Assembly: GCF_033441515.1 (NCBI RefSeq)
Contig: NZ_JAWQJT010000001.1
Span: forward strand, 4,092,001 to 4,156,000
Direction: 5' to 3'
Source: Amycolatopsis solani
GTDB taxonomy: Bacteria; Actinomycetota; Actinomycetes; Mycobacteriales; Pseudonocardiaceae
Length of the DNA stretch: 64,000 nucleotides
The notes under the pieces: generated by a model
What the model was told of the DNA's origin: nothing
What the model saw: only the letters and a program-made list of their open reading frames with translations
Databases searched by the model: none
Shown: positions 1 to 9,129 of the stretch, in pieces
Layout: each line of letters opens with the position of its first letter
Numbering within the stretch: the first letter of the stretch is position 1
Position numbers and translations under genes: made by a program

Positions 1-748
1 TGTTGCCCGGCACCGCGCGGTCGTCGACGTAGCCGGGCCCGACCGAAGGCGCCCACACGAGCCCGTTCGCCTCGCAGTACGCGCCCGCCTCGCGCCAGCC
101 CGGCGCGGTGGCCCCGGCGATCGCGTCGTAGGTGTACATCCCGCCGAAGTGCGCGACCTTGCTCGTGTCGGTCGTCTGCGCAAGCACGATCGCCGACGAG
201 CGCACCTGGTCCAGCGCCGTCCAGTCGGTGATCCGCAGGCTCTCGAAGACGTAGAACGCGCCCCGCCCGCCTTCGCGGTAGAACGCGGGGCTCGAGCCGT
301 AGCGCCCCAGAAGGTAGTTCACGTCGGCCACGGTGGACTCCGCCGTTCGCCCGCTGTAGGGCTCGAGGTGCCACGCGACACGGATCCCGTGCCGGGCAGC
401 GGCTTCCAGTACGCCCGCCGCCAGGCCGTCCTCATAGGACCCCTGGCCCCACCAGCTGTAGACGATCACCCCGGCGCCGGACTGCTCGATCCAGCGCATG
501 TGCTGCTCGACGGCGCCGGAGAAATCACCGGAGTCGTACGCGCCCAGCACCGGGTAGAAGTTCGCGCCGATGTCCGACGGCGGCGTGTGCCCACCCTGCT
601 GCCAATGCCGGTAGCCGGTGGAACTGCCGCCGTACCAAGGGTAGTAGAACAGGTGGGTCCGGGAAGAGAGCGCGGCCGCGTGCGCGACACCCGGCAAAGT
701 GGCCGCCAGCAAGAGAAGCGCGGCGAAGAACATCGAAATCCGGCGCAT
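1..748 (-). CDS. Secreted GH99-like (endo-mannosidase-type) protein, 3' end cut by window
   Basis: The reading frame runs from an ATG at 748 off the left edge, so at least 249 codons are present and the C-terminus is missing. Residues 1-24 look like a Sec signal peptide (MRRIS, a leucine-rich core, then AHA before Ala). The mature part has YYPWYG (about 35-40), HW (49-50), FYPVLGAYDSGD, a YSWWGQGS stretch (97-104) and HLEPYSGR (127-134). These match the layout of glycoside hydrolase family 99 and related GH99-like domains, whose catalytic glutamates lie in an H-x-E-P-Y segment. GH99 enzymes are endo-acting on mannose-containing glycans. The sequence supports the fold, but the exact substrate is inference. 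No strong Shine-Dalgarno precedes the ATG. A palindrome at 802-815 lies about 54 bases upstream. With the GH92 gene at 9.1 kb it may form a mannan/N-glycan-degrading set, but the two are not in one operon. Confidence 0.72.
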   Translation of the reverse strand, partial: MRRISMFFAALLLLAATLPGVAHAAALSSRTHLFYYPWYGGSSTGYRHWQQGGHTPPSDIGANFYPVLGAYDSGDFSGAVEQHMRWIEQSGAGVIVYSWWGQGSYEDGLAAGVLEAAARHGIRVAWHLEPYSGRTAESTVADVNYLLGRYGSSPAFYREGGRGAFYVFESLRITDWTALDQVRSSAIVLAQTTDTSKVAHFGGMYTYDAIAGATAPGWREAGAYCEANGLVWAPSVGPGYVDDRAVPGN

Positions 749-801
749 GTTCGGAGACCATACGGACACGCACTGAACCAGGGCAACACCTCACCGGACA
801 T

Positions 802-815
802 ACGCAATCTTGCGT
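802..815. promoter_or_regulatory. Small palindrome upstream of the GH99-like gene
   Basis: ACGCAA-TC-TTGCGT is a perfect inverted repeat with 6-bp arms. It lies in the 130-bp gap between the GH99-like gene (start 748) and the subtilase terminator, so it is placed to be an operator for the GH99-like gene. The binding protein is unknown. Confidence 0.35.
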
Positions 816-838
816 CGGGAAGTCACCAGAAAAGCGAA

Positions 839-866
839 AACCGCCCCGGGCGAACCCGGGGCGGTT
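839..866 (-). terminator. Intrinsic terminator of the subtilase gene
   Basis: AACCGCCCCGGG (839-850) and CCCGGGGCGGTT (855-866) form a perfect 12-bp stem with a 4-base loop. Read on the minus strand the stem is followed by TTTTCGCTTTTC, a T-rich tail. It begins 15 bp past the subtilase stop codon. Confidence 0.85.
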
Positions 867-880
867 TCCGTTGAGCGGGA

Positions 881-3800
881 CTAGCTGACGGCGTTGATCA
901 GCACCAGCGAGGAGCCGACCGTGACACCGGTGTCGGTCTGCACGGTCAGCTGACCGCGCAGGGTCCGGCCGGCCGCCGGGGCCGCCGTGGCGGTCACCGT
1001 CGCCGGCACCGTCCACGAGCTGCCCGACGCGTGCGCCGCGTTGGCGTCGGTCACCGCGACCGACCCGAAGGCCGGGTTGGTGAACACGTCGAGGTAGTCG
1101 AACTCGGTCGTGCCCGCGGGCACCGCGTACCCGTCGACCAGCGCGACCCAGACACCCGCCGCCGGGTTGGCGATGGTCACCGACTCCTCGGAGTCACCGT
1201 CCGCGCTCTGGCCGGCGAGCACGCACGAGCCGGTCGTGCAGTTGTACAGCACCAGGTCCAGGTCGGCGCCGACGTCGGACGTCTTGCCGATCGTGGCGGT
1301 CAGCGACGTCGAGCCCGGCGTCACCGCGATCTGGTACTGCTGCTGCGCGCCTTCGCCGATCGACGGCCGCGCCACCTTCGCGCTGCCCAGCGTGGCGCCG
1401 TTCAGCTTGCCGGTGAACGCGCCGAGGGTGTTCGTCACGGTGTACGACCGCGCGATCGGCGTGTTCAGCGTGGCCGAAGCGATCGTGTCCGGGTTCGGCG
1501 CGATGGCCGTGCCCAGCACCGACGCCGACAGCTTGTACGCCGAGTCGGCCGCATCGGACGTCCGGCGCGCCTCGACGACGATCTCCCACACGCCCGGGAG
1601 CGGGTTGGCGATCGTGCGGCTGGTCGGCGTGCCACCGGGGCAGCCGGCACCCGCGTCGGGGAGGTAGCAGTACGTCGTGGACGTGCTCGCCTCGGCCGGG
1701 ACACCGGTCGGGTCGTAGCGCAGGAACCGCACCTGGCCCTTGCCCGGCGCGCCGGCGCCGGCGTCCAGGTCGACCTTCAGCGCGCTGGCGCCCTGCGGCA
1801 CCCGCACGAAGTAGCTGGTCGCCTGGTTGCGGGCGATCTTGCCGGACACGTCGATCTGGTAACCCTTGTCCGCCGTGAACTCCTGCGGCGCGAAGACCGT
1901 GTTGAGGGTCTGCACGTCGACGCCGATGGTCAGCGGGTTGTCCAGGTTCAGCACCGCCGAGTGGGCGCCCGCCTTCTTCGGGTCGACCTTGACGTCGAAC
2001 TTCACCGGCGTGTTCAGCGGCAGGACCACCGTGGACTTCGACGAGAACGTGCCGTCGTTGCCCGTCCACCGCGCGAAGTACGGCACCGGCTGCGCCGAAC
2101 CCGTGGTGCGGGTGATCGTGTACGTGCGGGTGTAGGACTTGCCCGTGGTCACGCCTTCGCGGTCGTGGATGCCCACGCCCGTGTTCGGGGTGGCCAGCAG
2201 GCCCGACAGCGCCGTGTGCACCTCGACCGACGTCGAAACGGTGTCCGGCTTCGGGTTCAGCGACAGCGCGACGAACGCGGCCGGGACGTTGAACAGGCCC
2301 GCGCCCTGTGCGTAGGCGTCGATGCCCGGCACGAACCGCGCGGTCGACTTGATGGCCGAGCGCAGCTGCGCGACCGGCGGCCGCTGGCCCTTGTGCGTCG
2401 CCTTGTACGCGCTCACCAGCAGTGCCGCCGCGCCGGTCGCCTGCGGCGACGCCATCGACGTGCCCTGCAGCATCGCGTAGCCCGCGGGCAGGCCGTACGT
2501 GCCGGCCACCGGGCCTCCCGCTTCCCAGCGCGGGATGGTCGCGATCGCCGCGCCGGGCGCGATGATGTCCGGCTTGAAGCCGCCGTCTTCACGCGGGCCG
2601 CGCGAGGAGAACGGGTGCAGCGACTCGGCGTTCTTGGTGACCGAGCCGTAGTTCGACAGCCAGGTCTCCTTGGTGATGTACGAGCCGACCGAGATCGCGT
2701 CCGTGGCCACCGACGGGTCGCCGACGGTGTTCGCCCCGGCGCCGCTGTTGCCGGCCGAGATGAAGATCTGGACGTTGTACTCGGCGATCGTGCGGTTGTA
2801 GAGCTCCGCGCGGGCGTTGTTGCCGTCGTTGAGGGCCGGCAGGCCGCCGATCGAGATGTTGATGACGTCGGCGCCGTGGCTGGCCGCGTAGACGACGCCG
2901 TCGATCAGGCCCGACGACGTGCAGGCGGTGCCGGTGAGGCAGACCTTGACGGCCAGGAGCTTCGCGCCCGGGGCCGCGCCGTCCATCTTGCCGCCGAAGA
3001 GGTCGTTGCCGGCGGCGATGCCCGCGACGTGCGAGCCGTGCTCGGCGCCGGAGATGCCGATGCCGACGTAGCCCGGCTTGTCGGTCTGGACCACGAAGGC
3101 CATCCGCTCGGCGACGTCGGTCGCCGGGTTGTCCGTGCCGAAGAAGCCGTAGTCGTACTTCTTGGCGTAGTCGGTCATCGGCTTCTCGTCGGTGAAGTCG
3201 CCGTTGCCGTTGAGGTCGACCCGGACCTCCTTGGTCGCGCTGTCGAGCAGCACGCCCCACGAGTCGGCGCGGTCGCCGTCGCGGTTGACGTCACCGCCGG
3301 TCTCGCTGTCCGCGCCGCCCAGGTCGCCCGCGGTCTCGCTGAAGACGCCGAAGGTGTACGGGCCGCCGGTGGCCGGGGCCGTCCAGTTCTTGCCGTTCGC
3401 GGTGAAGGCGCCGGTGTAGGTCGCGGTGGACTGCTTGACCCAGGTGCCGTCGCCGGAGTTGGTGGCGTTGGCGTTGTACCAGTCGACGATCTTGCGTTCG
3501 CCGTGGCTGGTGGTGGCCAGCGCGGGGGAGTCGAGGTCGACGCCGGAGTCGAGCACCGCGACCGTGGTGTCCTTGCCGTCCCAGTTGGGCAGGACCTGGC
3601 CGAACTGCGCCGCGTAGGTGTCCCCGGTCGGCAGGTACGGGTTGACGCGCGGGGTGTTCTTGCCCGGGGCCGGCTGCGGCAGCGGGGTGGTCGCGCCGTC
3701 GGGCTTCGGGTCGTCGCGCACGATGAGGCCGTCGACGTCGACGGCGTTCACGGACTTGAGCTTCGCGGCCTTCTCGGCCTTGTCCGTGGGGATGCTGACC

Positions 3801-4114
3801 TTGACGTAGTCGAGCTTGGTGTCGGTGGATTCGACGACGCCGCCGAGCGCCTTGAGCTCGTTCACGGCGGTGCCGGTCTGGCCCTTTTCCGCCGCGATCA
3901 GCAGCGTGACGTCCGGCTTCCCGGCCTTTTCGGCTTCGGCGACGAGCGCGCGGTCGTGCTCGTCGAGGGTCTTGCCGTCGGCCACGCCGGTCGAGGGCGG
4001 AGCCTGCTGGGCGGACGCCACGGGAACGGCGACGCCGAGGACGGAGGCGCCGAGAGCGGTGGCGAGGACGGTGATCCCGGCCCGCCGTCTCCAGCGCGGT
4101 CTGTGCTGTGTCAC
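881..4114 (-). CDS. Secreted S8 (subtilisin-like) serine peptidase, 1077 aa
   Basis: Start chosen at GTG 4114, preceded 8 bases upstream by AAGGG. The frame is open further upstream, but the GTG is followed directly by a classic signal peptide (RRR, hydrophobic core, ASA-QQ near residue 35). A prodomain-like segment covers about 45-135. The catalytic triad is visible: Asp189 in AVLDSGVDLD, His359 in EHGSHVAG and Ser553 in QGTSMASP, with the oxyanion Asn456 in ISAGNSG. About 170 residues separate Asp and His, far more than in subtilisin. This insert carries acidic DxNxDGD and DLNGNGDF segments that look like calcium sites. The C-terminal half (about 590-1077) contains two beta-rich segments resembling prepeptidase-type or P-domain modules. 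Expected role: extracellular protein degradation. The gene is monocistronic with a strong terminator. Confidence 0.93.
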   Translation of the reverse strand: MTQHRPRWRRRAGITVLATALGASVLGVAVPVASAQQAPPSTGVADGKTLDEHDRALVAEAEKAGKPDVTLLIAAEKGQTGTAVNELKALGGVVESTDTKLDYVKVSIPTDKAEKAAKLKSVNAVDVDGLIVRDDPKPDGATTPLPQPAPGKNTPRVNPYLPTGDTYAAQFGQVLPNWDGKDTTVAVLDSGVDLDSPALATTSHGERKIVDWYNANATNSGDGTWVKQSTATYTGAFTANGKNWTAPATGGPYTFGVFSETAGDLGGADSETGGDVNRDGDRADSWGVLLDSATKEVRVDLNGNGDFTDEKPMTDYAKKYDYGFFGTDNPATDVAERMAFVVQTDKPGYVGIGISGAEHGSHVAGIAAGNDLFGGKMDGAAPGAKLLAVKVCLTGTACTSSGLIDGVVYAASHGADVINISIGGLPALNDGNNARAELYNRTIAEYNVQIFISAGNSGAGANTVGDPSVATDAISVGSYITKETWLSNYGSVTKNAESLHPFSSRGPREDGGFKPDIIAPGAAIATIPRWEAGGPVAGTYGLPAGYAMLQGTSMASPQATGAAALLVSAYKATHKGQRPPVAQLRSAIKSTARFVPGIDAYAQGAGLFNVPAAFVALSLNPKPDTVSTSVEVHTALSGLLATPNTGVGIHDREGVTTGKSYTRTYTITRTTGSAQPVPYFARWTGNDGTFSSKSTVVLPLNTPVKFDVKVDPKKAGAHSAVLNLDNPLTIGVDVQTLNTVFAPQEFTADKGYQIDVSGKIARNQATSYFVRVPQGASALKVDLDAGAGAPGKGQVRFLRYDPTGVPAEASTSTTYCYLPDAGAGCPGGTPTSRTIANPLPGVWEIVVEARRTSDAADSAYKLSASVLGTAIAPNPDTIASATLNTPIARSYTVTNTLGAFTGKLNGATLGSAKVARPSIGEGAQQQYQIAVTPGSTSLTATIGKTSDVGADLDLVLYNCTTGSCVLAGQSADGDSEESVTIANPAAGVWVALVDGYAVPAGTTEFDYLDVFTNPAFGSVAVTDANAAHASGSSWTVPATVTATAAPAAGRTLRGQLTVQTDTGVTVGSSLVLINAVS

Positions 4115-4256
4115 TGAAACGACCCTTCGTGAAGATGTGCGTCCGAGCAGTACACAGTGTGGGATCTTCGTCAGCAATAAGACAGTTAGCCCAAAGACCG
4201 CAATTGGTTGCGAGCCGAATGGCCTAATCCACTGCCCGGTTGAGCGGTAACGCAAA

Positions 4257-4282
4257 GCCGCACTTTCACGTGAAAGTGCGGC
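4257..4282. repeat. Perfect 26-bp palindrome centred on CACGTG
   Basis: Arms GCCGCACTTTCAC / GTGAAAGTGCGGC are perfectly complementary with no loop. It lies between the divergent subtilase and tetR genes, where a terminator is not needed. Flanking A and T bases extend the symmetry with one mismatch. The CACTTTC/GAAAGTG core recurs in the hairpin at 50262-50300. Confidence 0.7.
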
Positions 4283-4286
4283 CTTG

Positions 4287-4342
4287 CTATACGTGCGTAT
4301 AGGGGGCTACATTCATGTGTAGTCGACTACACGCACGTATAG
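4287..4342. promoter_or_regulatory. Nested palindromes, probable TetR operator region
   Basis: CTATACGTGCGTATAG (4287-4302) is a near palindrome. Its reverse complement recurs with one change at 4327-4342 (CTACACGCACGTATAG). Between and overlapping them is a perfect 16-bp palindrome, GTGTAGTCGACTACAC (4317-4332). The block ends 8 bp before the tetR start codon, the usual place for an autoregulatory TetR operator controlling tetR and the efflux genes. Confidence 0.7.
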
Positions 4343-4349
4343 GACGGGC

Positions 4350-4964
4350 ATGAGCACCGAAGACCTCACCGCGCGGGCCCGGATCCGTGACGCCGCCATC
4401 CGGCTGTTCACCGAACGCGGCATGGAAAAGACGTCCATCCTGGACATCGCCGAGGAAGCCGGGGTGTCGGGCGGGCTCATCCGCCACCACTTCGGCTCGA
4501 AGGACGGCCTGCGCGAGGCCTGCGACACCTACGTCTTCGACGAACTCCTCAAGTTCAAAGAGGAGGTGCTGGCGAAAGGCGTCGCGGACCCGGGGTTCCT
4601 CCCGACGTTCGACGCCCGCCAGCTGCTGTTCCGCCGGTACCTGGGCCGGGCGATGATCGACGGCTCCGAAGCCGCGGCCGCCCAGTTCGTCGAGATCGTC
4701 GACGGCACCGAGCGCTACTTCCGCGGGTCGGGCATGGAAATGCCCGACCCGCGAGGTGTCGCCGCCGCGCTCGCCGCGATGACCGGCGGGCTGATGATCC
4801 TGCAGGACCACGTCGCCCGCGCGCTCGGCGAGGAGCCGGGCACGAACGAGGCGATGCTGCGCATGTCGCTGGCCGCCGGGCACCTGTTCCTGAACCCGCT
4901 CGGCGACGCCGAAGTCCTCGAAAAGGCCCGCGAAGCGCTGGCCGCGTACGAACGGAAGGAATGA
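4350..4964 (+). CDS. TetR-family repressor of the adjacent ABC exporter
   Basis: This 204-residue protein has an N-terminal TetR DNA-binding domain: helix-turn-helix around 29-52 ([20 protein letters not shown] followed by [10 protein letters not shown]). The C-terminal ligand domain (about 60-200) is divergent, as is usual, so the inducer cannot be read. ATG 4350 follows AGGA by about 6 bases. The stop codon overlaps the ATG of the next gene (ATGA at 4961-4964), so tetR, the ATPase and the permease should be co-transcribed and translationally coupled. The palindromes at 4287-4342 suggest autorepression. Regulator-first efflux operons of this layout are common in actinomycetes. Confidence 0.92.
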   Translation: MSTEDLTARARIRDAAIRLFTERGMEKTSILDIAEEAGVSGGLIRHHFGSKDGLREACDTYVFDELLKFKEEVLAKGVADPGFLPTFDARQLLFRRYLGRAMIDGSEAAAAQFVEIVDGTERYFRGSGMEMPDPRGVAAALAAMTGGLMILQDHVARALGEEPGTNEAMLRMSLAAGHLFLNPLGDAEVLEKAREALAAYERKE

Positions 4965-5866
4965 CGATGGCCGAAGCGATCACCGCCGACGGCCTCACCA
5001 AGGCGTTCGGTCCGGCGAAGGCCCTCGACGGGCTCAACCTGACCGTTCACACCGGCGAGGTGCACGGGTTCCTCGGGCCCAACGGCGCCGGCAAGACCAC
5101 GACGATCCGCGTCCTGCTGGGGCTGGTGCGGGCCGACGGCGGCCGCGTCACCCTGCTCGGCGGCGACCCGTGGACCGACGCGACGAAGCTGCACCGGCGG
5201 CTCGCGTACGTGCCGGGCGACGTCACCCTCTGGCCCAACCTCACCGGTGGCGAGGTCATCGACCTGCTCGGCCGGCTGCGCGGCGGCCTCGACGTCCGGC
5301 GGCGCGCAGAGCTGATCGAGCGGTTCGACCTCGACCCGCGGAAGAAGGGCCGGACCTACTCCAAGGGTAACCGGCAGAAGGTCGCGCTCGTGGCGGCGCT
5401 GGCGTCCGATGTGGAGCTGCTGGTCTTCGACGAGCCGACGTCCGGGCTCGACCCGCTGATGGAAGAGGTGTTCCGGCAGGTCGTCGCGGAGGAGCGCGAA
5501 CGCGGCGACCGGACGGTGCTGCTCTCTTCGCACATCCTTTCCGAGGTCGAGGCGCTGTGCGACCGCGTGACGATCATCCGGGCCGGGCGCACCGTCGAGT
5601 CGGGCACCCTGGACGAGCTGCGGCACCTCGGGCGGATCACGATCGACGCGTCGCTCGCGCACGTGCCGGCGGACCTGGGGTCGCTGCCGGGCGTCCACGA
5701 CCTCAGCTCGTACGGCTCTCACGTCCACCTGTCCGTCGACCAGTCGTCGCTGGACGACGTGATGCGGCACCTGGCCGGGGCCGGGCTGCGGAACCTGGTG
5801 AGCCGCCCGCCGACGCTCGAGGAGCTGTTCCTCCGCCACTACGAGCCGGTCGGAGCGGCGCGATGA
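4961..5866 (+). CDS. ABC transporter ATP-binding protein (drug-efflux type)
   Basis: This 301-residue single nucleotide-binding domain has Walker A GPNGAGKT (39-46), a signature variant YSKGNRQK (133-140) in place of LSGGQ, Walker [13 protein letters not shown] (from about 153) and switch His191 in SSHIL. The variant signature is frequent in ABC-2/DrrA-type exporters. About 90 C-terminal residues follow the ABC fold, as in DrrA-like proteins. It should energise the membrane protein encoded next. The start at 4961 overlaps the tetR stop; a second ATG at 4967 is an alternative. Its stop overlaps the next ATG at 5863. Confidence 0.93.
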   Translation: MTMAEAITADGLTKAFGPAKALDGLNLTVHTGEVHGFLGPNGAGKTTTIRVLLGLVRADGGRVTLLGGDPWTDATKLHRRLAYVPGDVTLWPNLTGGEVIDLLGRLRGGLDVRRRAELIERFDLDPRKKGRTYSKGNRQKVALVAALASDVELLVFDEPTSGLDPLMEEVFRQVVAEERERGDRTVLLSSHILSEVEALCDRVTIIRAGRTVESGTLDELRHLGRITIDASLAHVPADLGSLPGVHDLSSYGSHVHLSVDQSSLDDVMRHLAGAGLRNLVSRPPTLEELFLRHYEPVGAAR

Positions 5867-7422
5867 CCGGGACCTTCGCCCTTCTGCGGCTGGTGCTGCG
5901 CCGCGACCGGCTGCTGATGCCGCTGTGGATCGTATGCCTCGCGGCCGCGCCGATGGGCTACCTGTCGTCGATCGAGGCGGCGTACCCGGACGCGTTGTCG
6001 CGGCAGCGCTTCTACGACCTCAACGCGTCCAGCGCGACGTTCGTGGTCCGCAACGGCCCGCTCTACGGCCCGTCGGCAGGAAACCTGCTGGCGTGGCAGT
6101 GCGGGTTCGTCCCGGTCGTCGCCGGGCTGATCGCGCTGCTCACCGTCGTCCGGCACACCCGGGCCGAGGAGGAGGCGGGCCGTCGGGAGCTGACCGGCGC
6201 GACCGTCGTCGGGCGGCACGCCGGACTGGCGGCCGCGGTCATCGCGGCCTGCGGGGCGTGCCTGGTCCACGGCCTGGTGACCGGGGCCGGGCTGGCCGCG
6301 CAGGGCGTCCCCGCCGCCGGCGCGCTGGCGCTGGGGCTCGGGTTTTCGTTGTGCGGCTGGGTGTTCGCCGGCGTCGGTGCGGTCGCGGCGCAGCTCACGT
6401 GGGGTACGGGCGGTGCGCGGGGCATCGGGATCGGCGTGCTGGTGCTGGCGTTCCTGCTGCGCGCGGCGGGCGACAGCAGCGGCTCGGCGGGCTGGCTCTC
6501 GTGGCTGTCGCCGATCGGCTGGGCGCACCGGCTGCGGCCGTTCGCGGGGGAACAGTGGTGGGTCCTCGCGCTGGGCGTCTCGGCTTCGGGGCTGCTGGTG
6601 GCCGTGGCGGTCGCGGTGTCCGCACGGCGTGACCTCGGTGCGGCCCTGCTGCCCGCGCGGCCGGGGCGGGCGACGGCGAAGGCGTCCCTGCGCTCGCCGT
6701 GGGCGCTGGCCTGGCGGCTGCAGCGGGGGACGCTGGTGGTCTGGACCGGCTGCCTCGCGCTGATCGGGCTGCTGATGGGCGGGGTCGCGCGGAACGTCGC
6801 GGAGATGATGCGGGACAACCCGGCCGTCGGGGCGGTGTTCTCCCGCGTCGGCGGTGGTGGCGCGGTGACGGACGCCTACCTCGCGGGCACGATGACGTTG
6901 TTCGGCCTCGTGGCGGCGGGGTACGCGGTGCAGGCGATGCTGAAGCTGCGAGCCGAGGAGGCGGCGGGCCGCGCGGAACCGGTACTGGCGACGGCGGTCG
7001 GGCGGACCGGCTGGGCGTCGGCGCACGGGCTGATCGCGCTCGCGGGTTCGGCGTTCCTGCTGGCGGTCACCGGGCTGGCGACCGGCTTGGCGTACGGGAC
7101 CGGCGCGTCACTGGTCCCGGCGGCGCTGGCGCAGCTGCCTGCGGTGTGGGTGATGGCGGGGCTGGTGGCGGCGCTGATCGGCTTCGTCCCGCGCTTCGCC
7201 GCGGCGGCGTGGGGGCTGCTGGGCGCGTTCCTGCTGGTGTCGCTGGTGGGATCGGCCTTGCGGTGGAGCCCGGCGGTGCTGGGCGTTTCGCCGTTCCAGC
7301 ACCTGGCGCGCTTGCCGGGAGGGACGTTCTCGGTGGCCCCGGTGCTGTGGCTGGTCCTGATCGCTTCGGCGGCCGGCTTGGGCGGCCTCGTCGCCTTGCG
7401 ACGACGAGACATCCCGGCCTGA
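5863..7422 (+). CDS. ABC-2-type multidrug/polyketide exporter permease
   Basis: This 519-residue, strongly hydrophobic protein has about 12 predicted membrane segments in two halves. Each half carries a matching cytoplasmic motif: [17 protein letters not shown] near residue 105 and [17 protein letters not shown] near 365, which is evidence of internal duplication. This is the architecture of the putative polyketide-antibiotic exporter family (COG3559-like), whose members pair with a DrrA-type ATPase. The ATG at 5863 overlaps the ATPase stop. Substrate unknown; export of a toxic hydrophobic compound is inferred from the family and the TetR partner. Confidence 0.88.
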   Translation: MTGTFALLRLVLRRDRLLMPLWIVCLAAAPMGYLSSIEAAYPDALSRQRFYDLNASSATFVVRNGPLYGPSAGNLLAWQCGFVPVVAGLIALLTVVRHTRAEEEAGRRELTGATVVGRHAGLAAAVIAACGACLVHGLVTGAGLAAQGVPAAGALALGLGFSLCGWVFAGVGAVAAQLTWGTGGARGIGIGVLVLAFLLRAAGDSSGSAGWLSWLSPIGWAHRLRPFAGEQWWVLALGVSASGLLVAVAVAVSARRDLGAALLPARPGRATAKASLRSPWALAWRLQRGTLVVWTGCLALIGLLMGGVARNVAEMMRDNPAVGAVFSRVGGGGAVTDAYLAGTMTLFGLVAAGYAVQAMLKLRAEEAAGRAEPVLATAVGRTGWASAHGLIALAGSAFLLAVTGLATGLAYGTGASLVPAALAQLPAVWVMAGLVAALIGFVPRFAAAAWGLLGAFLLVSLVGSALRWSPAVLGVSPFQHLARLPGGTFSVAPVLWLVLIASAAGLGGLVALRRRDIPA

Positions 7423-7596
7423 GCGGCAACCGAGGGAGTCGAACCCTGCGCGGCTTGTGAAGGCGGCGCCCATGGACCGGCCCTGACCCTTCGGCGGGCG
7501 ACGGCTGCCATCTCTTACAACGCTTCTGGTACCCGGAAATTCCCCGTACCAAGCCGTGCTTCACCCGGACGGGGGCAGGCTGGCAAGGTAAGCGGC

Positions 7597-9045
7597 ATGG
7601 ACGATCTCCTGCTGCGCCGCGTGCGCCCCGGGCTCGGCGGCGAGCTCGCGGACGTCCGCGTGAACGACGGCCGCGTCACGGCCATCACCGAGCCCGGGTC
7701 CGCCGGGTTCGCCGCTCGGGTGGTCGACGGGCACGGCGGCACGCTGCTGCCGGGCTTGGTGGACGCGCACGTCCACGTCGTGCAGTGGGCGACGTCCCGC
7801 CGTCGCATCCCCCTGGACGCGGCCCGGTCGGCGGCGGAGGCGATCGAGCTGCTGCTGGCGCATCTGCTGGCGACGCCCGCGCCGCAGTCGGAGCTGGTGG
7901 TGGGCGCGGGCTTCCGCGACGGGCTGTGGCCGGACCTGCCGCACAAGGACATGCTGCAGCGCGCGCTGCCCGGCCGCGCGGTCGCGTTGTTCGGCGCCGA
8001 CCTCCACACCCTCTGGCTGAGCCCGGCGGCCCTGAAGCTGATCGGCCGCGACCACCCGACCGGCGTCCTGCTGGAAGCCGACTGCATGAGCGCGACGGCC
8101 CAGCTCCCCACGGCGTCGATCGAAACGCAGGACGCGTGGGTGGCCGAGGCACTGGCGGCGGCGGCCGCGCGCGGCGTGACCCGGATCGTCGACTACGAGT
8201 ACGCGGACACGGTGGCGGACTGGACCCGCCGCGGTACGCCGTCGACCCGGGTGTCGTGCGTGATCGCGAAGCACCTCCTGGACCAGACCATCGAGCGCGG
8301 ACACCGCACGGGCGACGTCCTCCCGGATTCCGGCGGGCTCGTCACGGTCGGCCCGTTCAAGCTCTTCGTGGACGGCTCCCTCAACACCCGCACGGCCTAC
8401 TGCCACGACCCCTACCCGGGAAGCGGTTCCCCGGGACTGCTGGAACTGCCGCCGGCCGCGCTGGTTCCGTTGCTGAGGCGGGCTTTCGACCACGGCTTGC
8501 TCCCGGCGGTCCACGCGATCGGGGACCACGCCAACAGCATCGCCCTGGACGCGTTCGAGGAGGTCGGCTGCCCGGGCCGCATCGAGCACGCGCAGCTGCT
8601 CGCCCCGGCCGACGTCCCGCGGTTCGCGGCTCTGGGCCTGGTGGCGTCGGTCCAGCCGGCCCACCAGCCCGACGACCGGGACGTGGCGGACCGCCACTGG
8701 CACGGCCGGACTTCGCGCGCGTTCCCGTACCGGTCGCTGCTGGAATCGGGCGCCCGCCTGGAGTTCGGCTCGGACGCCCCGGTGGCACCGCTGGACCCCT
8801 GGGACGGGATCGCCTCGGCGGTCGCCCGCACCGACGACGACCGGCCGCCGTGGCACCCGGAGCAGTCGATCCCGTTCCCCGACGCACTGGCCGCGTCCTC
8901 GGACGGCCGCCGCGGCGTGGCGGTGGGCGACGTGGCGGACCTCATGGTGACGGCGACCGACCCGTCGGCGCTGTCGCCGTCGGACCTGCGAAACCTCCCG
9001 GTGACGGCGACCATCCTCGGTGGGCACGTGACGCACCAGGTCTGA
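7597..9045 (+). CDS. YtcJ-like amidohydrolase (amidohydrolase 3 family)
   Basis: This 482-residue metal-dependent hydrolase has PGLVDAHVH (52-60), whose two histidines are the first metal ligands, then HAIGDHANSIALDAFE, RIEHAQLL and FGSDAPVAPLDPW. This motif order is typical of the YtcJ/amidohydrolase-3 group, which act on amides or cyclic imides; the substrate cannot be read. A small N-terminal beta segment (1-50) and the C-terminal strands form the usual composite beta-sandwich. ATG 7597 is preceded by AAGG. It stands alone between the exporter operon and the GH92 gene. Confidence 0.85.
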   Translation: MDDLLLRRVRPGLGGELADVRVNDGRVTAITEPGSAGFAARVVDGHGGTLLPGLVDAHVHVVQWATSRRRIPLDAARSAAEAIELLLAHLLATPAPQSELVVGAGFRDGLWPDLPHKDMLQRALPGRAVALFGADLHTLWLSPAALKLIGRDHPTGVLLEADCMSATAQLPTASIETQDAWVAEALAAAAARGVTRIVDYEYADTVADWTRRGTPSTRVSCVIAKHLLDQTIERGHRTGDVLPDSGGLVTVGPFKLFVDGSLNTRTAYCHDPYPGSGSPGLLELPPAALVPLLRRAFDHGLLPAVHAIGDHANSIALDAFEEVGCPGRIEHAQLLAPADVPRFAALGLVASVQPAHQPDDRDVADRHWHGRTSRAFPYRSLLESGARLEFGSDAPVAPLDPWDGIASAVARTDDDRPPWHPEQSIPFPDALAASSDGRRGVAVGDVADLMVTATDPSALSPSDLRNLPVTATILGGHVTHQV

Positions 9046-9103
9046 TCCGGCGTGCGGGGCTTGCAATGTCCACCGGACAACGGAAAAGATCACACGACCG
9101 ATG

Positions 9104-9117
9104 TGACAACGTTGTCA
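9104..9117. promoter_or_regulatory. LacI-type operator before the GH92 gene
   Basis: TGACAACGTTGTCA is a perfect 14-bp palindrome with the central CG step typical of LacI-family operators. It ends next to the AGGAGG ribosome site and 13 bp before the start codon. A repressor bound here would block transcription through the leader. No LacI-family gene is in the window. Confidence 0.6.
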
Positions 9118-9129
9118 GGAGGACACGGG

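Noticed and set aside
1031..4117. 1028-residue open frame antisense to the subtilase
   Set aside because: It is Arg/Val/Gly-rich, without any recognisable motif. It is a GC-skew shadow of the opposite-strand gene, which has a full catalytic triad.
7425..7509. Calling a functional tRNA (including tRNA-Sec) from the TTCGACT T-loop
   Set aside because: No 5-bp anticodon stem, no standard D-loop and no CCA could be found. Kept only as a low-score observation.
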